Made by a program: the position numbers and the translations under genes. From assembly GCA_021399445.1 (NCBI GenBank), contig JAJTUQ010000012.1, forward strand, positions 384,501-448,500: a DNA stretch of 64,000 nucleotides, given 5' to 3'. Positions 21,500-32,987 of the stretch are shown in pieces. Below the pieces are notes generated by a model. It was given only the letters and a program-made list of their open reading frames with translations. It made no database searches and was not told where the DNA came from. Within the stretch, counting starts at the first letter, position 1, and the number at the start of each line of letters is the position of its first letter. The stretch comes from Xylogone sp. PMI_703. Its lineage: Eukaryota; Ascomycota; Leotiomycetes.

Positions 21500-22824
21500 G
21501 ATATCACGTGTGCTATTCGCACACCGTTCACAAAAGCCCACAAAGGAGATTTCAAAGATACAACTCTAGAGTATATTGTCTATGCTTTGCTGAAGTAAGT
21601 TAAGCAGAAAATTAGATTGGAGTCGGCTCTTGTGGAGAATATATGTATGGGAAATGTGAGTTATATTTTTTTGCAATATTAACGCCATATAAGACGACAT
21701 ACCCACCCTCTAATGGATTACGGTTAACCGGGCTCCCGCAATTGTGAGTCACAGGTTGGTGAATTTGCTCCTGGATACAAGATTCGCTCCGCAGCGCTGG
21801 CTGCTGGATTTCCAAATACTACCGGCGCCGGCAACGTGAACCGAATCTGTGCCTCAGGGCTCAAAGCAACAGTCGAAGTTGCACACCAGATCATGGCAAG
21901 TTTTATTGAGATTGGCATCGCCGTAGGTGCAGAGTCGATGACTTTTGGTCAAGATCGAGTAGAAAGGCCCTTTGATCTTGGAGCCGTTGAGGAATCGCAA
22001 GAAGCTGCTGATGTTTTGCAATCAATAGGATGGACTAGGGAAAATATTAGCAGAGAATTTGAGGTCTCACGAGAAACGATGGATTCTTATGCTGCCGAGA
22101 GTTATCGCCGTGCGGAGGCTGCACAGAAAGCAGGATAGTTTGACGACGAGATCATCCCTATCAGGACGAAAATAAGAAGCCCTGAGGGCGGTTGGAAGGA
22201 GATTATTTTGACCCAGGATGATGGCATTGGTCCCGGTACAACTCTTAAAGGGCTGTCGAATATCAAGGGAGCATTTCAACAATGGGGTTCCACGACAACA
22301 GCGGGTAATGCAAGCCAGATTACTGATGGTGGTGAGTAAAAGCAAACATGGCTCAATGTGTTTGAAAATGCCAACAAATTCAATTTGATTGGCTTCTGCT
22401 CTCGTTCTCATGAAGCGATCTATTGCAATTAGGCTCCGTCAACCAATTTTAGCCAAATATGTTGGCTCAATTGTCACTGGCTTAGCGTCGTGCATCATGA
22501 GTATCGGTCCCTCAATTGCTATTCCTAAGTTGCTGAGGCAATACAACTTAACGTTCGATGCTATCGATGTCGTTGATAAATGAAGCTTTTACAAGTATGG
22601 TTGTTTATTGCCATGATAAGTTAAAACTGGACCGGCAGAAGATGAATCCACGTGGAGGTGCTATCGCCCTGAGCCATCCACTCGGTGCTACCGACGTGAG
22701 ACAGATTGATACAGGCCTAAGTGAGTAGCGTCGTACAGGGGGAAAAGTTCTTCTGATAAGCATGTGCGTTGGCGGCGGACAAGGAATGGCAGGATTGTTT
22801 GTAAATGAGCAGCAAACGGAATAG
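21500..22824 (+). pseudogene. Thiolase (acetyl-/3-ketoacyl-CoA thiolase) pseudogene
   Basis: Thiolase blocks occur in order but in several frames: AIRTPFTKAHKGDF (21506-21548), FAPGYKIRSAALAAGFPNT (21763-21822), NRICASGLKA with the nucleophilic Cys (21840-21868), VGAESMT, a stop TAG at 22136-22138 that continues into FDDEIIPIR, then ALSHPLGAT carrying the catalytic His of the GHPxG motif, and near the end SMCVGGGQGMAGLF with the second catalytic Cys. At least four stops and several frame changes lie between. Some gaps may be former introns. The conserved active-site residues show an ancestor that worked in beta-oxidation or ketoacyl condensation. The present copy cannot make the enzyme. Confidence 0.8.
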
Positions 22825-24318
22825 GTGTATTAACGGAAAATTGTTCACTTCTAAACCTAAGTTAAAATAGGCTTATCACAGAATAACGTATTGCGTGTAG
22901 CTTCTTGCATGCTAGAAAATTATCTCCGCTTTGTTGAGCATATAGCGGCTATGGCCTTCGAGCCATTAGCAAAGAAGGGTATTGCAAAGTGAATATTTAA
23001 GATGTTGGATATGCCCAGATATGCTTGATAGATGTCTTAATTATAAGCTATCATGATATCCATAAATTATAGCATAACTATTGATGTTGTTGCCCACTAA
23101 CCAATTCAATTCTCAGTGTAAGCAACTGGCAGTTCTGAGGCGCGATAGGCACTGAGGTCAGCTGCTTTGACAATGCCAGAGGATGCTACCATGAAAGCTA
23201 CTCCTTGCAGATAGGTTCATTCACTTCAAATAATTATGAATGAATATAATCCGATTTTCTTTGAGTTGTTTATGTTAGTTATGTGGTGCCGATGCAGCGT
23301 CTCAACTGCACCATACAGATGGCTTTTATTTATTAACAACAAAGCCCCTACTACAATCAAAAATACGATGCTGTCTGATGATAAATGGCTTGTCCTTCTG
23401 ACCGATGTCATCATCTTGTAAATACACATCCCTCAGTACTCCCGCCTACTCATAGATCCACCTCACAAGACAAATACCACTTAGCTACTACTTTTCCATG
23501 GAGAGCTCTATGCATCATATTCTAATCCTACATAGCCTGCTCTCTATTCTTACAAGCTGACCTATCGCAATTGGGTAATTTTTATACTCGTCAGCGTCAT
23601 GTTGTTCACAGTCTGAGAGAAAATTGCATCAATTTATCCCAGAGAATCAAGCGAAGCGCTCATACTGTCAGATCTTCTAGAAACCGTCTCAAGGATACGA
23701 ATCAGGAAAACTTCTGTATACCCTGAGTCAAAATTTTACAGTTATAGCACGTAATAATACTAATCACCAATGGTCAACCGTTGTTATCACGCTCTTAAAG
23801 TATATTTGAACTGGGGTTCAATATTGAGCAACTACAGGTGTAACCAGGGATGTAGTTATGATGATTGCTATAGGTAAACACCTCGTACTCAGATTGCATA
23901 ATCATGATCATGGGACTAGGAGCCTAGATTTCAATCGGTTATTATTGTATTACTGAACAATGAACCCAGACACATCGTTTCCGATGTACATTACAGGTGA
24001 GCCGCAAGCGTGAAACTACTAGGACCACACGGTCTCCAGGTTCCCTAAGATCGTTTTCCTCCAATCTCGTTTATCACAGTTTATTTGATCCTGTATGCGT
24101 TGATAATATGACAGAGAATATAGAGGAGTCCTCGTCATCAACGGTTTCGAACAAATTAAAATTGCAGCCTGATATTTACTATGCTCTTGTATCTGCTCAT
24201 TCGATTTCCAATCCGAAATTAACTCTTTAGTTCAACTGTTATGACCAAGCACTCTCAGCTAGATTATTAAAACGTAAATTTCATTCAGAGCAACTCTCAG
24301 GATTTTAGGGCTACTAAA
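22825..24318. other. 1.5-kb gap before the regulator gene
   Basis: No supported gene. Small frames on both strands at 23226-23429 are mutual shadows without recognised motifs. The last few hundred bases are the presumed promoter of the Zn2Cys6 regulator; no TATA box stands out. Confidence 0.4.
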
Positions 24319-26419
24319 ATGGGTAAGTAGCCGCCTGTTTTGTGTTTAGCGGCTTTTGATACAAAGCGATCCAGATATTGACTTATGCTTGGTGTACTTT
24401 AAGGCTCTCGAATCCTCAATGGTTGCTGGACATGTCGACTACGCAGGAAGAAATGTGACGAAACGCAGCCGTCTTGCATCACCTGCGATTCAGTCGGTTT
24501 GTGCTGTGATGGTTATGGAAGCATGCCGTCCTGGAAGGATGGGGGCTTGAAAGAGAGTCGGTACCATGCCATGGTCAAGTCACGCGTCAAAGAAACCTTT
24601 CGGCGAAAATGCCAGCTTCGAGCGCAAGCGAGACATTACACTTACTCGAACCCTGAAAGTCATGGGGAAGTTATGGAAGCTCCAGTATCCTCGCAGAGTA
24701 TTAGTCCCCCGAAGGATAACCATAGCGGTGATGTAAATTCCCTAATGCCAACAGTAGACTATAACAAGCAGCAACCTCCATCAAATTTTATTACAGGCAT
24801 AATTTTTGGACAGGACGTTCATGATGTTCCTCATAACGAGCCAGCGGCAAAAATATCTCCCAGCTATATCACAGGGGGCATATCTACGGTTAATAATGCT
24901 GAGCGGGACTTCAATACTCACGCTTACGAACCGCGAGATTATACTTCAGATGTATCATTGAGTAAGCCTACAGCTTCAATCCCATTTCCGCCTCCAGCGT
25001 CTCCCGATCCGCTCCCGGATGATATAGACAGCGATTCAGCTTCCGCCATAGAGACTTCAAGCGAAGGAAGTCGACAGTCAAGCAGTGACATTTTCAAGAG
25101 CAGCTTATGGAAGACAAAAGCACGAGAATTAGAGCTAGCGATGTATTATATTGATACGGTCTTCTACCTCCAATTTCGCTTCTACTCGTCTGCCGCTGTC
25201 CTAGACCGACGAGGCTGGCTCTACGGTTTGCTACATGAGATAAAGCCTTTTTACAATGCCTCTCTCAGTCTAAGCGCATACACGGACGCCTTGTTGCACT
25301 CAGAAACAGTAGCTGAAGAGGAAGCAAAATTGCGAGAGAGCGATGAATATTTTTCCAAAACTCTCACGGAACTGAATAAGCGTCTACAAAGTCAGCTCCA
25401 AGATTCGGCTCCATCCAAAGATGGGATAGCCACCACAATGTGTATCATTCAGTTGTTATCCCTAGAGGTATAGCACACTTCTACCAGAAAGATTCCATCG
25501 ATGCTAATTTTCCGACTAGCTGTTTCGGGGCGGCACAGGAAATTGGAAGATGCATTTACAAGCCGCATTAACTCTCCTGAATCGCCACATTCCTATGCTA
25601 CAGCATTTGCCATCAGCTGCTGAAGGACTAAATGATAGCTCCATTTACGCCAGACAGGAAAACTCGAATACTTGGGGTGTTGAAAAACAGCTCCTGAAAT
25701 TTGCCTTTAGTGTATTTTTATGGTTCGAAATTATTGCTTGCGCCTCGGAGAGTTTGCCGCCATCACTTTTCCCATCATGCAAGCAGCTCTTGGAATCTGG
25801 CATGATAGACCTAACATGGGTGACAGGCTGTGAGAACTGGGTTTGGCTACAAATTGCAGAGATATCAGCCCTACTATCTTGGAAGAACAGCGCCCAAAGA
25901 CACGGTGTTCTCAGTATGAGAGAGTTGACCCAACGTGCCACGATTATTGAAAAGCAACTAGTAGAGAGAGGGGAAGAGCAGGCTAGGGCTACGCACGGTG
26001 AACATCTACCGTCATTCTCCGGCATGGGCATGCATGATGTGGGCGCTGCTACGACAATTTTTAGCTTAGCTGCGTTGACATACCTTCACGTCGTCGTTTC
26101 TGGGCCAAACCCCAATTTGCCAGAAATTCGGCTGAGCGTGTCAAAAACTCTCACTGCACTGAAAGAACTAGAAGACCCACAGTTAATCAATAGCTTAGCC
26201 TGGCCATTTTGTGTGACTGGCTGCCTGGCGGAAAAGAATGACCGTGCTGCTGTCAGAGGTCTCTTGGCTGCTGCCAGTATATCATCTAAAGGAGTAGGCA
26301 ATTTATGGTCTGCATTCCGTATCGTAGAGGAATGTTGGAGACTGCGGGAAAGCGAGCAAGGACTATGGGAGTGGGGAGGCGTCATGGCAAGGCTAGACGA
26401 GCACACATTTCTTGTTTAG
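24319..26419 (+). CDS. Zn2Cys6 transcription factor with Fungal_trans_2-like domain, three exons
   Basis: Exon 1 is only four bases (ATGG, 24319-24322). Intron 1 (24323-24403, GTAAGT…AAG) joins it to exon 2 (24404-25467), and intron 2 (25468-25519, GTATAG…TAG) leads to exon 3 (25520-26419). The frame totals 1968 nt and gives 655 residues. Residues 9-36 form the binuclear zinc cluster: Cys9, 12, 19, 26, 29 and 35/36 in CWTCRLRRKKCDE…CITCDSVGLCC. A Ser/Pro-rich linker follows. The second half (from about residue 270, with LELAMYYIDTVFYLQF, then LFRGGTGNW) resembles the fungal-specific TF domain 2. It is a nuclear DNA-binding regulator whose targets probably carry CGG half-sites. Nothing interrupts the frame, so it is probably functional and the only intact regulator in the window. 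Confidence 0.88.
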
Positions 26420-26745
26420 CTAGTCCACCTGATTTGACCTTCCTTATAGTGAGTGACTCTGCCTCTATAGTCTGGCATTAGTATTAGCTATCCAAGGCAT
26501 CTGCATTAAAATAGATTACTTATGCTGATAGGTGTCATTACGAGACCGAGAGTAGAATGATCCTAAGTAACTGCTCATATATAATGGCGGCTTCCTTCAT
26601 ATAAATTTCTGGTGCGAGAGTAGTACTCCAGAATCGACCCTTCAAGTGCATATTTGAACTCTCCTCTATTTTAACTTAGATCACTACCTAATCCATTACC
26701 TGTGATGAGAAATTTGGGCCAACCACTCATCATGAGATGTTATTT
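26420..26745. other. 3' flank of the regulator gene
   Basis: No gene or repeat recognised; presumably includes the 3' untranslated region of the Zn2Cys6 regulator. Confidence 0.4.
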
Positions 26746-27024
26746 CTACAATTTAGACACACCTACGCCAAATTCGGTCAGTAAGATGTTTGAGGCTCCG
26801 GCCTTGGCATCCGCATGTATAAATAGGCTTCCAAGGTCCATGTTGGGAATTGAGACAATTACAAGGAGAATATCCTGGCCTTTGCGGGCTCCAAGGAAGA
26901 ATGACTCATCGGTGAAAGATCCCCTTTTAACCGACCTCTTTCGACAGTAGAGCCCGTCGGCTCGCCTAGTTTGCATACTAGCATCAGCAATTGCAATCTT
27001 ACGTGCTGTAAGCAGATAGTCCAC
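26746..27024 (-). pseudogene. Truncated NmrA-like gene fragment
   Basis: A 92-codon minus-strand frame has the blocks RGSFTDESF, KGQDILLVIVSIPNMDLGSLFIHADAKAG and LLTEFGVG, matching positions 60-107 of the intact NmrA-like protein encoded at 2513-3427. The nucleotide-binding glycine motif is mostly deleted (only the RKIAIADASM start is left), and everything after TEFGV is missing. It is therefore a dead, partial paralogue and not an exon of a larger gene. Confidence 0.8.
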
Positions 27025-27400
27025 TATGCATCAAGTCTCGACAGTGAAGAAAGACATGATTAACTTAGCTCACTATATGAACCTCAAGTCAGCTTAGATG
27101 ACTACCTACACATGAGCCTTCAGTTTGAGTATTTTCGATTTACAATACTATCGTTGGTACTCCATCCGGTGACTAATCGATGATAGCCTAAGTTTACAAC
27201 GTATTCGCATGGCGCATGATACACAGCGTCGCTCTTTTTGATCCGGACTGCCGTTCTCTCGCGCTGTTTATCATTATTTTGAGGATTTCGATATTAATTA
27301 AATTTTTCATGATAAAATAAACGATTTGCGAATATCCTAGTTAACATTGAAATCCAAAAGCTCTGTAATTCAAAAATTATGACAAAGTATTATAAATATA

Positions 27401-27605
27401 TGTCGGAACACAGGGTCCGATTATGGTAGAATGCAAAGAATTAATCGAATTAACTATCCTACAGTGCAATTACAGTACAATTTATAGTGGCAATTGCACT
27501 AATGGACTACGAATGGAATGGCCTCGCATAGCAGGGTTCTCTTGACTAATCCTATTGAGGCAATAGAGTTTACGGTCCGTATGCGCAACCGCAATTGTTC
27601 TGACG
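27401..27605. repeat. Solo LTR, 205 bp, with ATATA target duplication
   Basis: The sequence starts TGTCGGAACACAG and ends CAATTGTTCTGACG, with GTTCTGAC mirroring GTCGGAAC. It is flanked by ATATA at 27396-27400 and 27606-27610. A second copy at 53085-53289 differs at about five sites, all transitions, and keeps the canonical ...CA end. No internal retroelement sequence is next to it, so this is a solo LTR left by LTR-LTR recombination. Confidence 0.85.
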
Positions 27606-27610
27606 ATATA

Positions 27611-28597
27611 TTATTATAAATCTCGTAGTTTTTAAAATAAACGCCGCATAAGCAAAAAAGGGAGGAAAGTGGTAACAACCCCTAGGATTGTAAGCTTAAT
27701 GGTTTAAGATAAATTAAGTAATTAAATTGGGATCGAAATTTCCAAAATAGGTAAATACTATCAGGCTACAAGATATATAATCCAAATTCATCTGCGTGCT
27801 AACCAAGCCGCCTTGCCAAATTTGCGCCTTTTATGTCATAAAGATATTTACCGGCGGATTCAAGCCGATTGCGGTAAGCAGGTTTTCCATTAGTTTCCAG
27901 AGCCAAACAGACAGAGGACCTTAAAGCGCTGATAGCAGCAGATTATATTGCTAACTTACATGTTTGAGTCATTATCTCCTGCTTAGATTACTCTCGCTGG
28001 CATTAGTGTAGACTATTTAGGAATACGCTTAGCTCGTGATAAATGCACGCATTTGCTCGAGTAACTGAATAGTACCAACAGTCGATTATGAACTTACGTA
28101 GCCTTATTAAGTTAGCGTTGTTGATCCCATATCATAATGCGCTATCGCTAGTATGGCAGGGGTGAATGGTTGATTAATAACTCACCCTGCCAATGATCGA
28201 GGGAGACATTAAGCTTTGCCTATTCTTGAAATTATTTTACCGTTATCTTGTCTATTTGGTATTAGTAGCAATGCAGGAACAATTATGTACGTAATGTACG
28301 TAGATAGCAACAAATGGTTTTACGCTCTAGTCCCAAATAGTATACTGACCCCTGGAGGCTGCATGGCGCTAGAATTGAGCGCATGATGACAAAGCACACT
28401 AATACTCTGTACTCTTATTGGATTCTTATCAGAAGACGCTGTGGCTTCCGATATTTAGTACTGTATTCGCTTTTTTGAGGGGGTCCACACTTTCTACTGT
28501 GGACAGCGTTTTACGGTAAGTTAAGTCTTTCACACTATTCCCCTCATCGCTACCTATATCAATAATCGATACCTTATTCACTACTCTTGGATTACAT
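27611..28597. other. Gap between solo LTR and hAT1
   Basis: No gene recognised. A hairpin GTCCACA-CTTTCTAC-TGTGGAC lies at about 28484-28505, close to the hAT boundary, and could be a decayed transposon end. Its partner was not found. Confidence 0.4.
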
Positions 28598-28608
28598 CAT
28601 ACCTGGGC

Positions 28609-28700
28609 ATCCTAGGCCTAGGTCTAGGATTGACTGTCCTGGTCCTAGGATTCAAAATCAACCAAGTCCTAGCCTAGTCCTAGGATCCTAGATCTAGGCT
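28609..28700. repeat. Left subterminal CTAGG array of hAT1
   Basis: Seven or more CCTAGG/TCTAGG/CCTAGT words within about 90 bp, in both orientations, directly inside the left TIR. They are probably binding sites of the BED-finger transposase. Confidence 0.75.
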
Positions 28701-28776
28701 TATGTCAATCACGTGATGCGTACATATACGCAGTTATGCAAGTATTTGCATAAAATGACAAAACGACCCTTAAGCG

Positions 28777-28990
28777 TATAAAATAATATCATCGGCATAG
28801 CAGTTTTCCCTCAGATATCACACTTCCAACTAACGTGTCACCACTTTACAATGTCAGTTGAAGAAGGGGTCGAACTTTCGTTCCTCTCCTCTCGACCGTC
28901 AATCGTCATTCTACCCGGGCACGCCCGTGACCTTGTTACCACAACAATTACTCAAAACCTCCCGATCAATGCGCGCAACGTTTCAGTCCA
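28777..28990 (+). other. Promoter plus first-exon-like segment inside hAT1, opposite strand
   Basis: A TATAAAATA box (28777-28785) is followed 66 bp later by an ATG in good context (ACAATGTC) that opens 46 codons ending at a perfect GTAAGT donor (28991). The peptide (MSVEEGVELSFLSSRPS…ARNVSV) is not recognised. No convincing second exon was found before the transposase. It may be a captured host promoter and first exon, a second short gene of the transposon, or chance. Confidence 0.35.
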
Positions 28991-29443
28991 GTAAGTCAAT
29001 ATTGATAAGAAGTGGTTTTGATTACACTTAGCGGTTTTAAGCCCCTTTATTCCGTTATCAAAACTTGGTTGCGATTATTTTGGGGTTGTGAATCATAATG
29101 CCCGCAGCTTGAATAAAGTTTTGTCTTTTCCACCAGTTTAATTATCGAAAATTCCCGTCTCGTTGATTTTGGCCCAACTGCGGTCAAATCTATACCATTC
29201 AATAGCCGGCCTCGCAGAGAGTTAAGATATCAACATCATATTATCATTGACAAATGTAACAGGAAATCGAAAAGTAAATCAAACTTATGATAATCTCGGC
29301 ATGTATTTTTGTCGCTCGGATCACAAATGTAAATACTGCTAATACTCGTGAATCAGATTCGAACCTTAAAACCTAAATCATCGAATCAATTTAATCTGAT
29401 TCGTCCGGACTAACATCGGAGCTCCCAGTGGAGTTGTAAAATC

Positions 29444-31702
29444 CTAAGCGAACATCTCGACGTCGACTTCCAACAATCCATCTCCATCTCTATCATCATC
29501 ACCCTCATCCACCTCGCATATCAGACCGGTATCGAAGTCGTTGAATGGCCTAATGTGACCCCTTCGTAGCCAATTACCCACACATTCCACTGCCTCGAGA
29601 TTCCTGCAGGTAATACTCAATCGATCCCATGACGCGGTCCGGCGAGCACCCGAAAACGATCTCTCTGGTTCCGACGACTCTGGTGGGATCGACAGGATAT
29701 TGATGGCCATTCTACTGAGCCGTGGATATTGCGCACGCTGCTCGGCCCTACACCACCACTGCAAAGGCGTGCAGTCGATGGGGATGACCGGGGTTCGAAT
29801 AAAATGGTCTGGATTATCCTGGTCGGTAGATGCGGTTGTGGTTACCTCGACTGTTTTCAGCAGATCAGCTAGAACGGTATCCCTTTTGGCTATGGCTGTG
29901 GGAGTGCCGCGAGGGTGAATCTCACCTGGGGTAGGTAACTCGAAGTCTCGATACTCTTCGTACCAAATTTGCTGGGTGCCAGCAATCGCATTCCCATGCC
30001 AGCTCTCCGGCCAGTTCTTCTGGATATACGCCAATTGTCTGGAAGGGTCCAGAAGCAGGGTGGCTGCATATGCGGGCACATCGCCCGATAATGTGTGGTA
30101 CTTATCGAGGACAAACCATCCAATGTTGATAGCATGCAGCATCCGTTCATCGCGGCTCTCCGGGGTGGAATATTGTTGCTCGAAATTATTAGCTAGAGGA
30201 TCCCGGACGGGGTGGCTTCCGTACCTTCGCGTTCTCGTAGTGGTTCAGTAAAACATCCATCAGCACGAGAGATTCTGCAATCGATGCACTTCCCCCTTCT
30301 GCATACAAGGTCGCGCTGGCAAACGGTTTGAGAAACGCATGGGTTTTACCCAGCAAATCCCAATCCGTACCTGTCAAGACATCTCCTCCCAGGGCCATAT
30401 CGTAGTCGGTCATGAATTGGGTGACCTGCGGCTTCTTCTTGATGGCGTTGTCGATCACCTTGTACCAGGAGGACCAGCGAGTGGCATTATCGATCCCTAA
30501 TCGCAACCCGACGTCGCGATCCCATACATCGCTATGCAGGGATGAGCTACGTAGCCAGGTAGCGATGTTGTGTAATTTTTGGAGGGTTGTGATGCCTTGC
30601 CATCCTTGGTAATTCTCACCATCGCCATTGCGCCGGTGATTTCTCGGCTCCTGATCTCTAAGCGTGGTGGAGAATGCTTCAGACATCTCGGGGCCCGCCT
30701 CGCTGGCGGCATCAAGTGCTGCGTAGAGAGCCTCTTTCGAAGTTGCTTTAAGAAAGGCCTCGAGTGAGAGATGGATAATATAGCCAATGCAGCGAATTCG
30801 ACGTTGGATTGGATCGAAGTTGACCTGAAGGTTGTTAGCCATCGATATGACCCGGGCGTTGAATCCTATTTCAATACTCTGTGTACCTCCTGAAGATCCT
30901 TAGATACGGCCTCCAAGCAAGTGTCATTTGAAGTGGCATTATCCCCTGTGTGGTAGCCGATGAATTCGACGATCTCGAAGTTATTGAGCGTCTCGATGAT
31001 CAAACGGGCCTGGCGCTCCCCGGAGTGGCTGTATTTGTACTCCGGCAGAGCTAGGAGCGCATTCTGAAGCATGAAGTCCTCGTCTACCCATTGGGCACAA
31101 ACGGCAAGCATGGCACGTCGATGTGGAGATATCCAGAGATCTGTTGAGATATGGATCTTCGAGGTTGCAACCTTCAGACGTTCTCTTAGCTGCGAAGCAT
31201 ATATATCGTAGTTAGTCAAGATGTACCTCATCGCCGTACGCCGTGATGTGATCAGATAATCCTCGATCTCGGGGTTGCAAGCTACACAGAGGGCTTTGAG
31301 TTCCTCCCATTCCACGGCGGAGGAAGCGACACGGCGCCGCGTGAGAATACCTACGATAGCTGCATTATATTTCTGTCGATTGAAGGCCTTGCGTAGGCTA
31401 GATCTGGAGGCAAAGGTGGTGGTAAATGAGTCTATTTGCGCCTGTGATACCGGTGTGGGCATCGCGGTAATCAGCCTGGCATGCTTGCTTCGGGCATGTT
31501 TTCTCGCATCTCCAGCATACGGGGTGCTCCAGGCACAAGCTGTACATTGGTAGCGACGAGCACCTCGGCCTTTCCGTGATCCAGGGCGAGCGGGGTGGTT
31601 CTCATCGGGATAGGTAACGCGAAACACAGACAAGAGAGTGTTGGAATCCGATGTTTGAGCGCTTAGGGAGCTAACTTGGGAAGATCCTGCTATAGAAGTC
31701 AT
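29444..31702 (-). CDS. hAT transposase, three exons, apparently intact
   Basis: Minus-strand exons 31702-30887, 30824-30225 and 30178-29444 join to 2151 nt and give 716 residues. Intron 1 (30886-30825) has GTACAC with CTAAC-n6-CAG. Intron 2 (30224-30179) has GTACGG with CTAAT and a less usual GAG acceptor. Both are phase 0. The N-terminus has a BED-like finger, Cys-x2-Cys…His-x4-His (YQCTACAWSTPYAGDARKHARSKH region). The catalytic first Asp sits in ISTDLWIS, the second in HTGDNATSNDT, then NATRWSSWY and KTHAFLKPF. The hAT dimerisation block WW…YPRLSRMAINILSIPPESSEPERSFSG is at the end. No stop interrupts the model, so the element could be autonomous. Confidence 0.8.
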
Positions 31703-31969
31703 TGCTGCTCAGTATGCAAATTGATAGTCGGTGACATAGGCAAGCCTGACGTCGGCATGTTCGAGGTAAAAAGCCAAATTCTCCATCCTGCCGCTTTGCA
31801 CTAGGGTATCCTACAAATTACGGTACGAGTTGGAGGGAAAGAGGGGCTCTAACCTCTCTGCGACAGGGTGCTGTTTCGTGATATTGCAAACTTGAGCGTA
31901 GCTATAGAATATGTACGTTATAATGTATGGCTCGATAAGGCTAATTACACCGGCCCCAATCAGGAAAAG

Positions 31970-32070
31970 CTAGGATCCTAGACCTAGACCTAGGATAACT
32001 CGAATCCTAGGCTTAGGATTCCAAGACCTAGACTTAGGATCCTAGAGTTAGGTATAGGATCCTAGCCTAG
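31970..32070. repeat. Right subterminal CTAGG array of hAT1
   Basis: About ten CCTAG(A/G) words within 100 bp directly inside the right TIR, the counterpart of the left array. Confidence 0.75.
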
Positions 32071-32084
32071 TTTGCCCAGGTATG

Positions 32085-32987
32085 CTCTAGGATATCCTTC
32101 ATCCTATTCCATATAGTTTCAATTGGCGATAAATCTGGAGAGAATGGAGGCCAGAAAACAGGTGTAATCCCTTCATTTGCGAAAGCTTCAAGAGTGTACT
32201 TTGCTGTATGGCCAGGCCCGCCATCTTGCTGGAATTGGAGAGAAGGATGATGCTGAAAATATTCAGAAACAGCCGAAACAATATGCTCTGTATAAGATTC
32301 CTTGGTTATGGTTCTCTACTCCTTTTCTCAGAATATTCTTGAACCTTTGCTATATAATCCACTAATACAGCCCCAGAACATCTATCCTATTTTGCGTTGC
32401 CATTTGTGGGAAATACAGTCAGGGTGATAAAGCTCTGAAAGTCCAACAAGTCTAGTAACCTACTGACGTTTATGATAACCAGGCTGAATCTAAGTTTCAT
32501 CACTCCATAATATTGTATCCTACATATCTAATGTCCAGTTTTCATACTCTGAAGTCCATTGTAATCGTAACCGTTGATTTTCTTCACTGAGAGGAGGTTT
32601 CTTTCTTCTAATTGCTCTGTAATATCCTTCCTTTTTCAGAGCAGTCCTGATTGCTTTTTCATTATACTATTCGTCCCAATCAAGCCATTTAGGGATTTCA
32701 GCCCAAGGGATTTCTCTAGTAAATGCATTAGAGGTTACCCATTGAACTAATTGTTTACGTTTGGGTGTATCGAGTAATACATGACGACCGTAATGACCGT
32801 GTTTCTGAGGGGTAGGGCGGGTTTCAAGAGCATATTGAATTTGCCGTCGTGTATATGGGAGCTGTAGGCGTATTTGATCAATTGTCCACCCTGCTGTATG
32901 ATATAGAGTATATATTTGCAATCTTTCGTCCCTGTCAAGGTCGCGCGTGGGTGGTTTAGGGGTAGGAATATGAAATACTGGCTCCAT
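32085..32987 (-). pseudogene. Tc1/mariner-type transposase relic
   Basis: The intact first part (32987-32667) has a helix-turn-helix domain (RLQIYTLYHTAGWTIDQIRLQLPYTRRQIQYAL). Further downstream, across frameshifts and stops, come LSEENQRLRLQW, ILWSDE with the first Asp, FQQDGGPGHTAKYTLEAF with the second, and WPPFSPDLSPIETIWNRMKDIL with the third acidic residue of a Tc1/mariner DDE/D triad. The frame then stops abruptly at the hAT1 boundary, and the C-terminal tail is absent on the far side. No matching pair of TIRs was found. The element is dead and was probably truncated by the hAT1 insertion or a later deletion. Confidence 0.8.

Larger units (their letters stand above)
28598..32084 (-). 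mobile_element. hAT transposon 1 (about 3.49 kb) with CTAGG-rich subterminal arrays
   Basis: The left end reads CATACCTGGGCATCCTAGG and the complement of the right end reads CATACCTGGGCAAACTAGG, a 12-bp perfect terminal inverted repeat. Inside both ends there are dense TCCTAGG/CCTAGAT-type words (28609-28700 and 31970-32070). hAT elements typically have such subterminal transposase-binding repeats. A minus-strand hAT transposase fills the centre. No 8-bp target duplication is evident (left flank GATTACAT, right flank CTCTAGGA). The right end directly abuts a Tc1-like transposase relic, so the insertion site has probably been rearranged. Confidence 0.82.
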
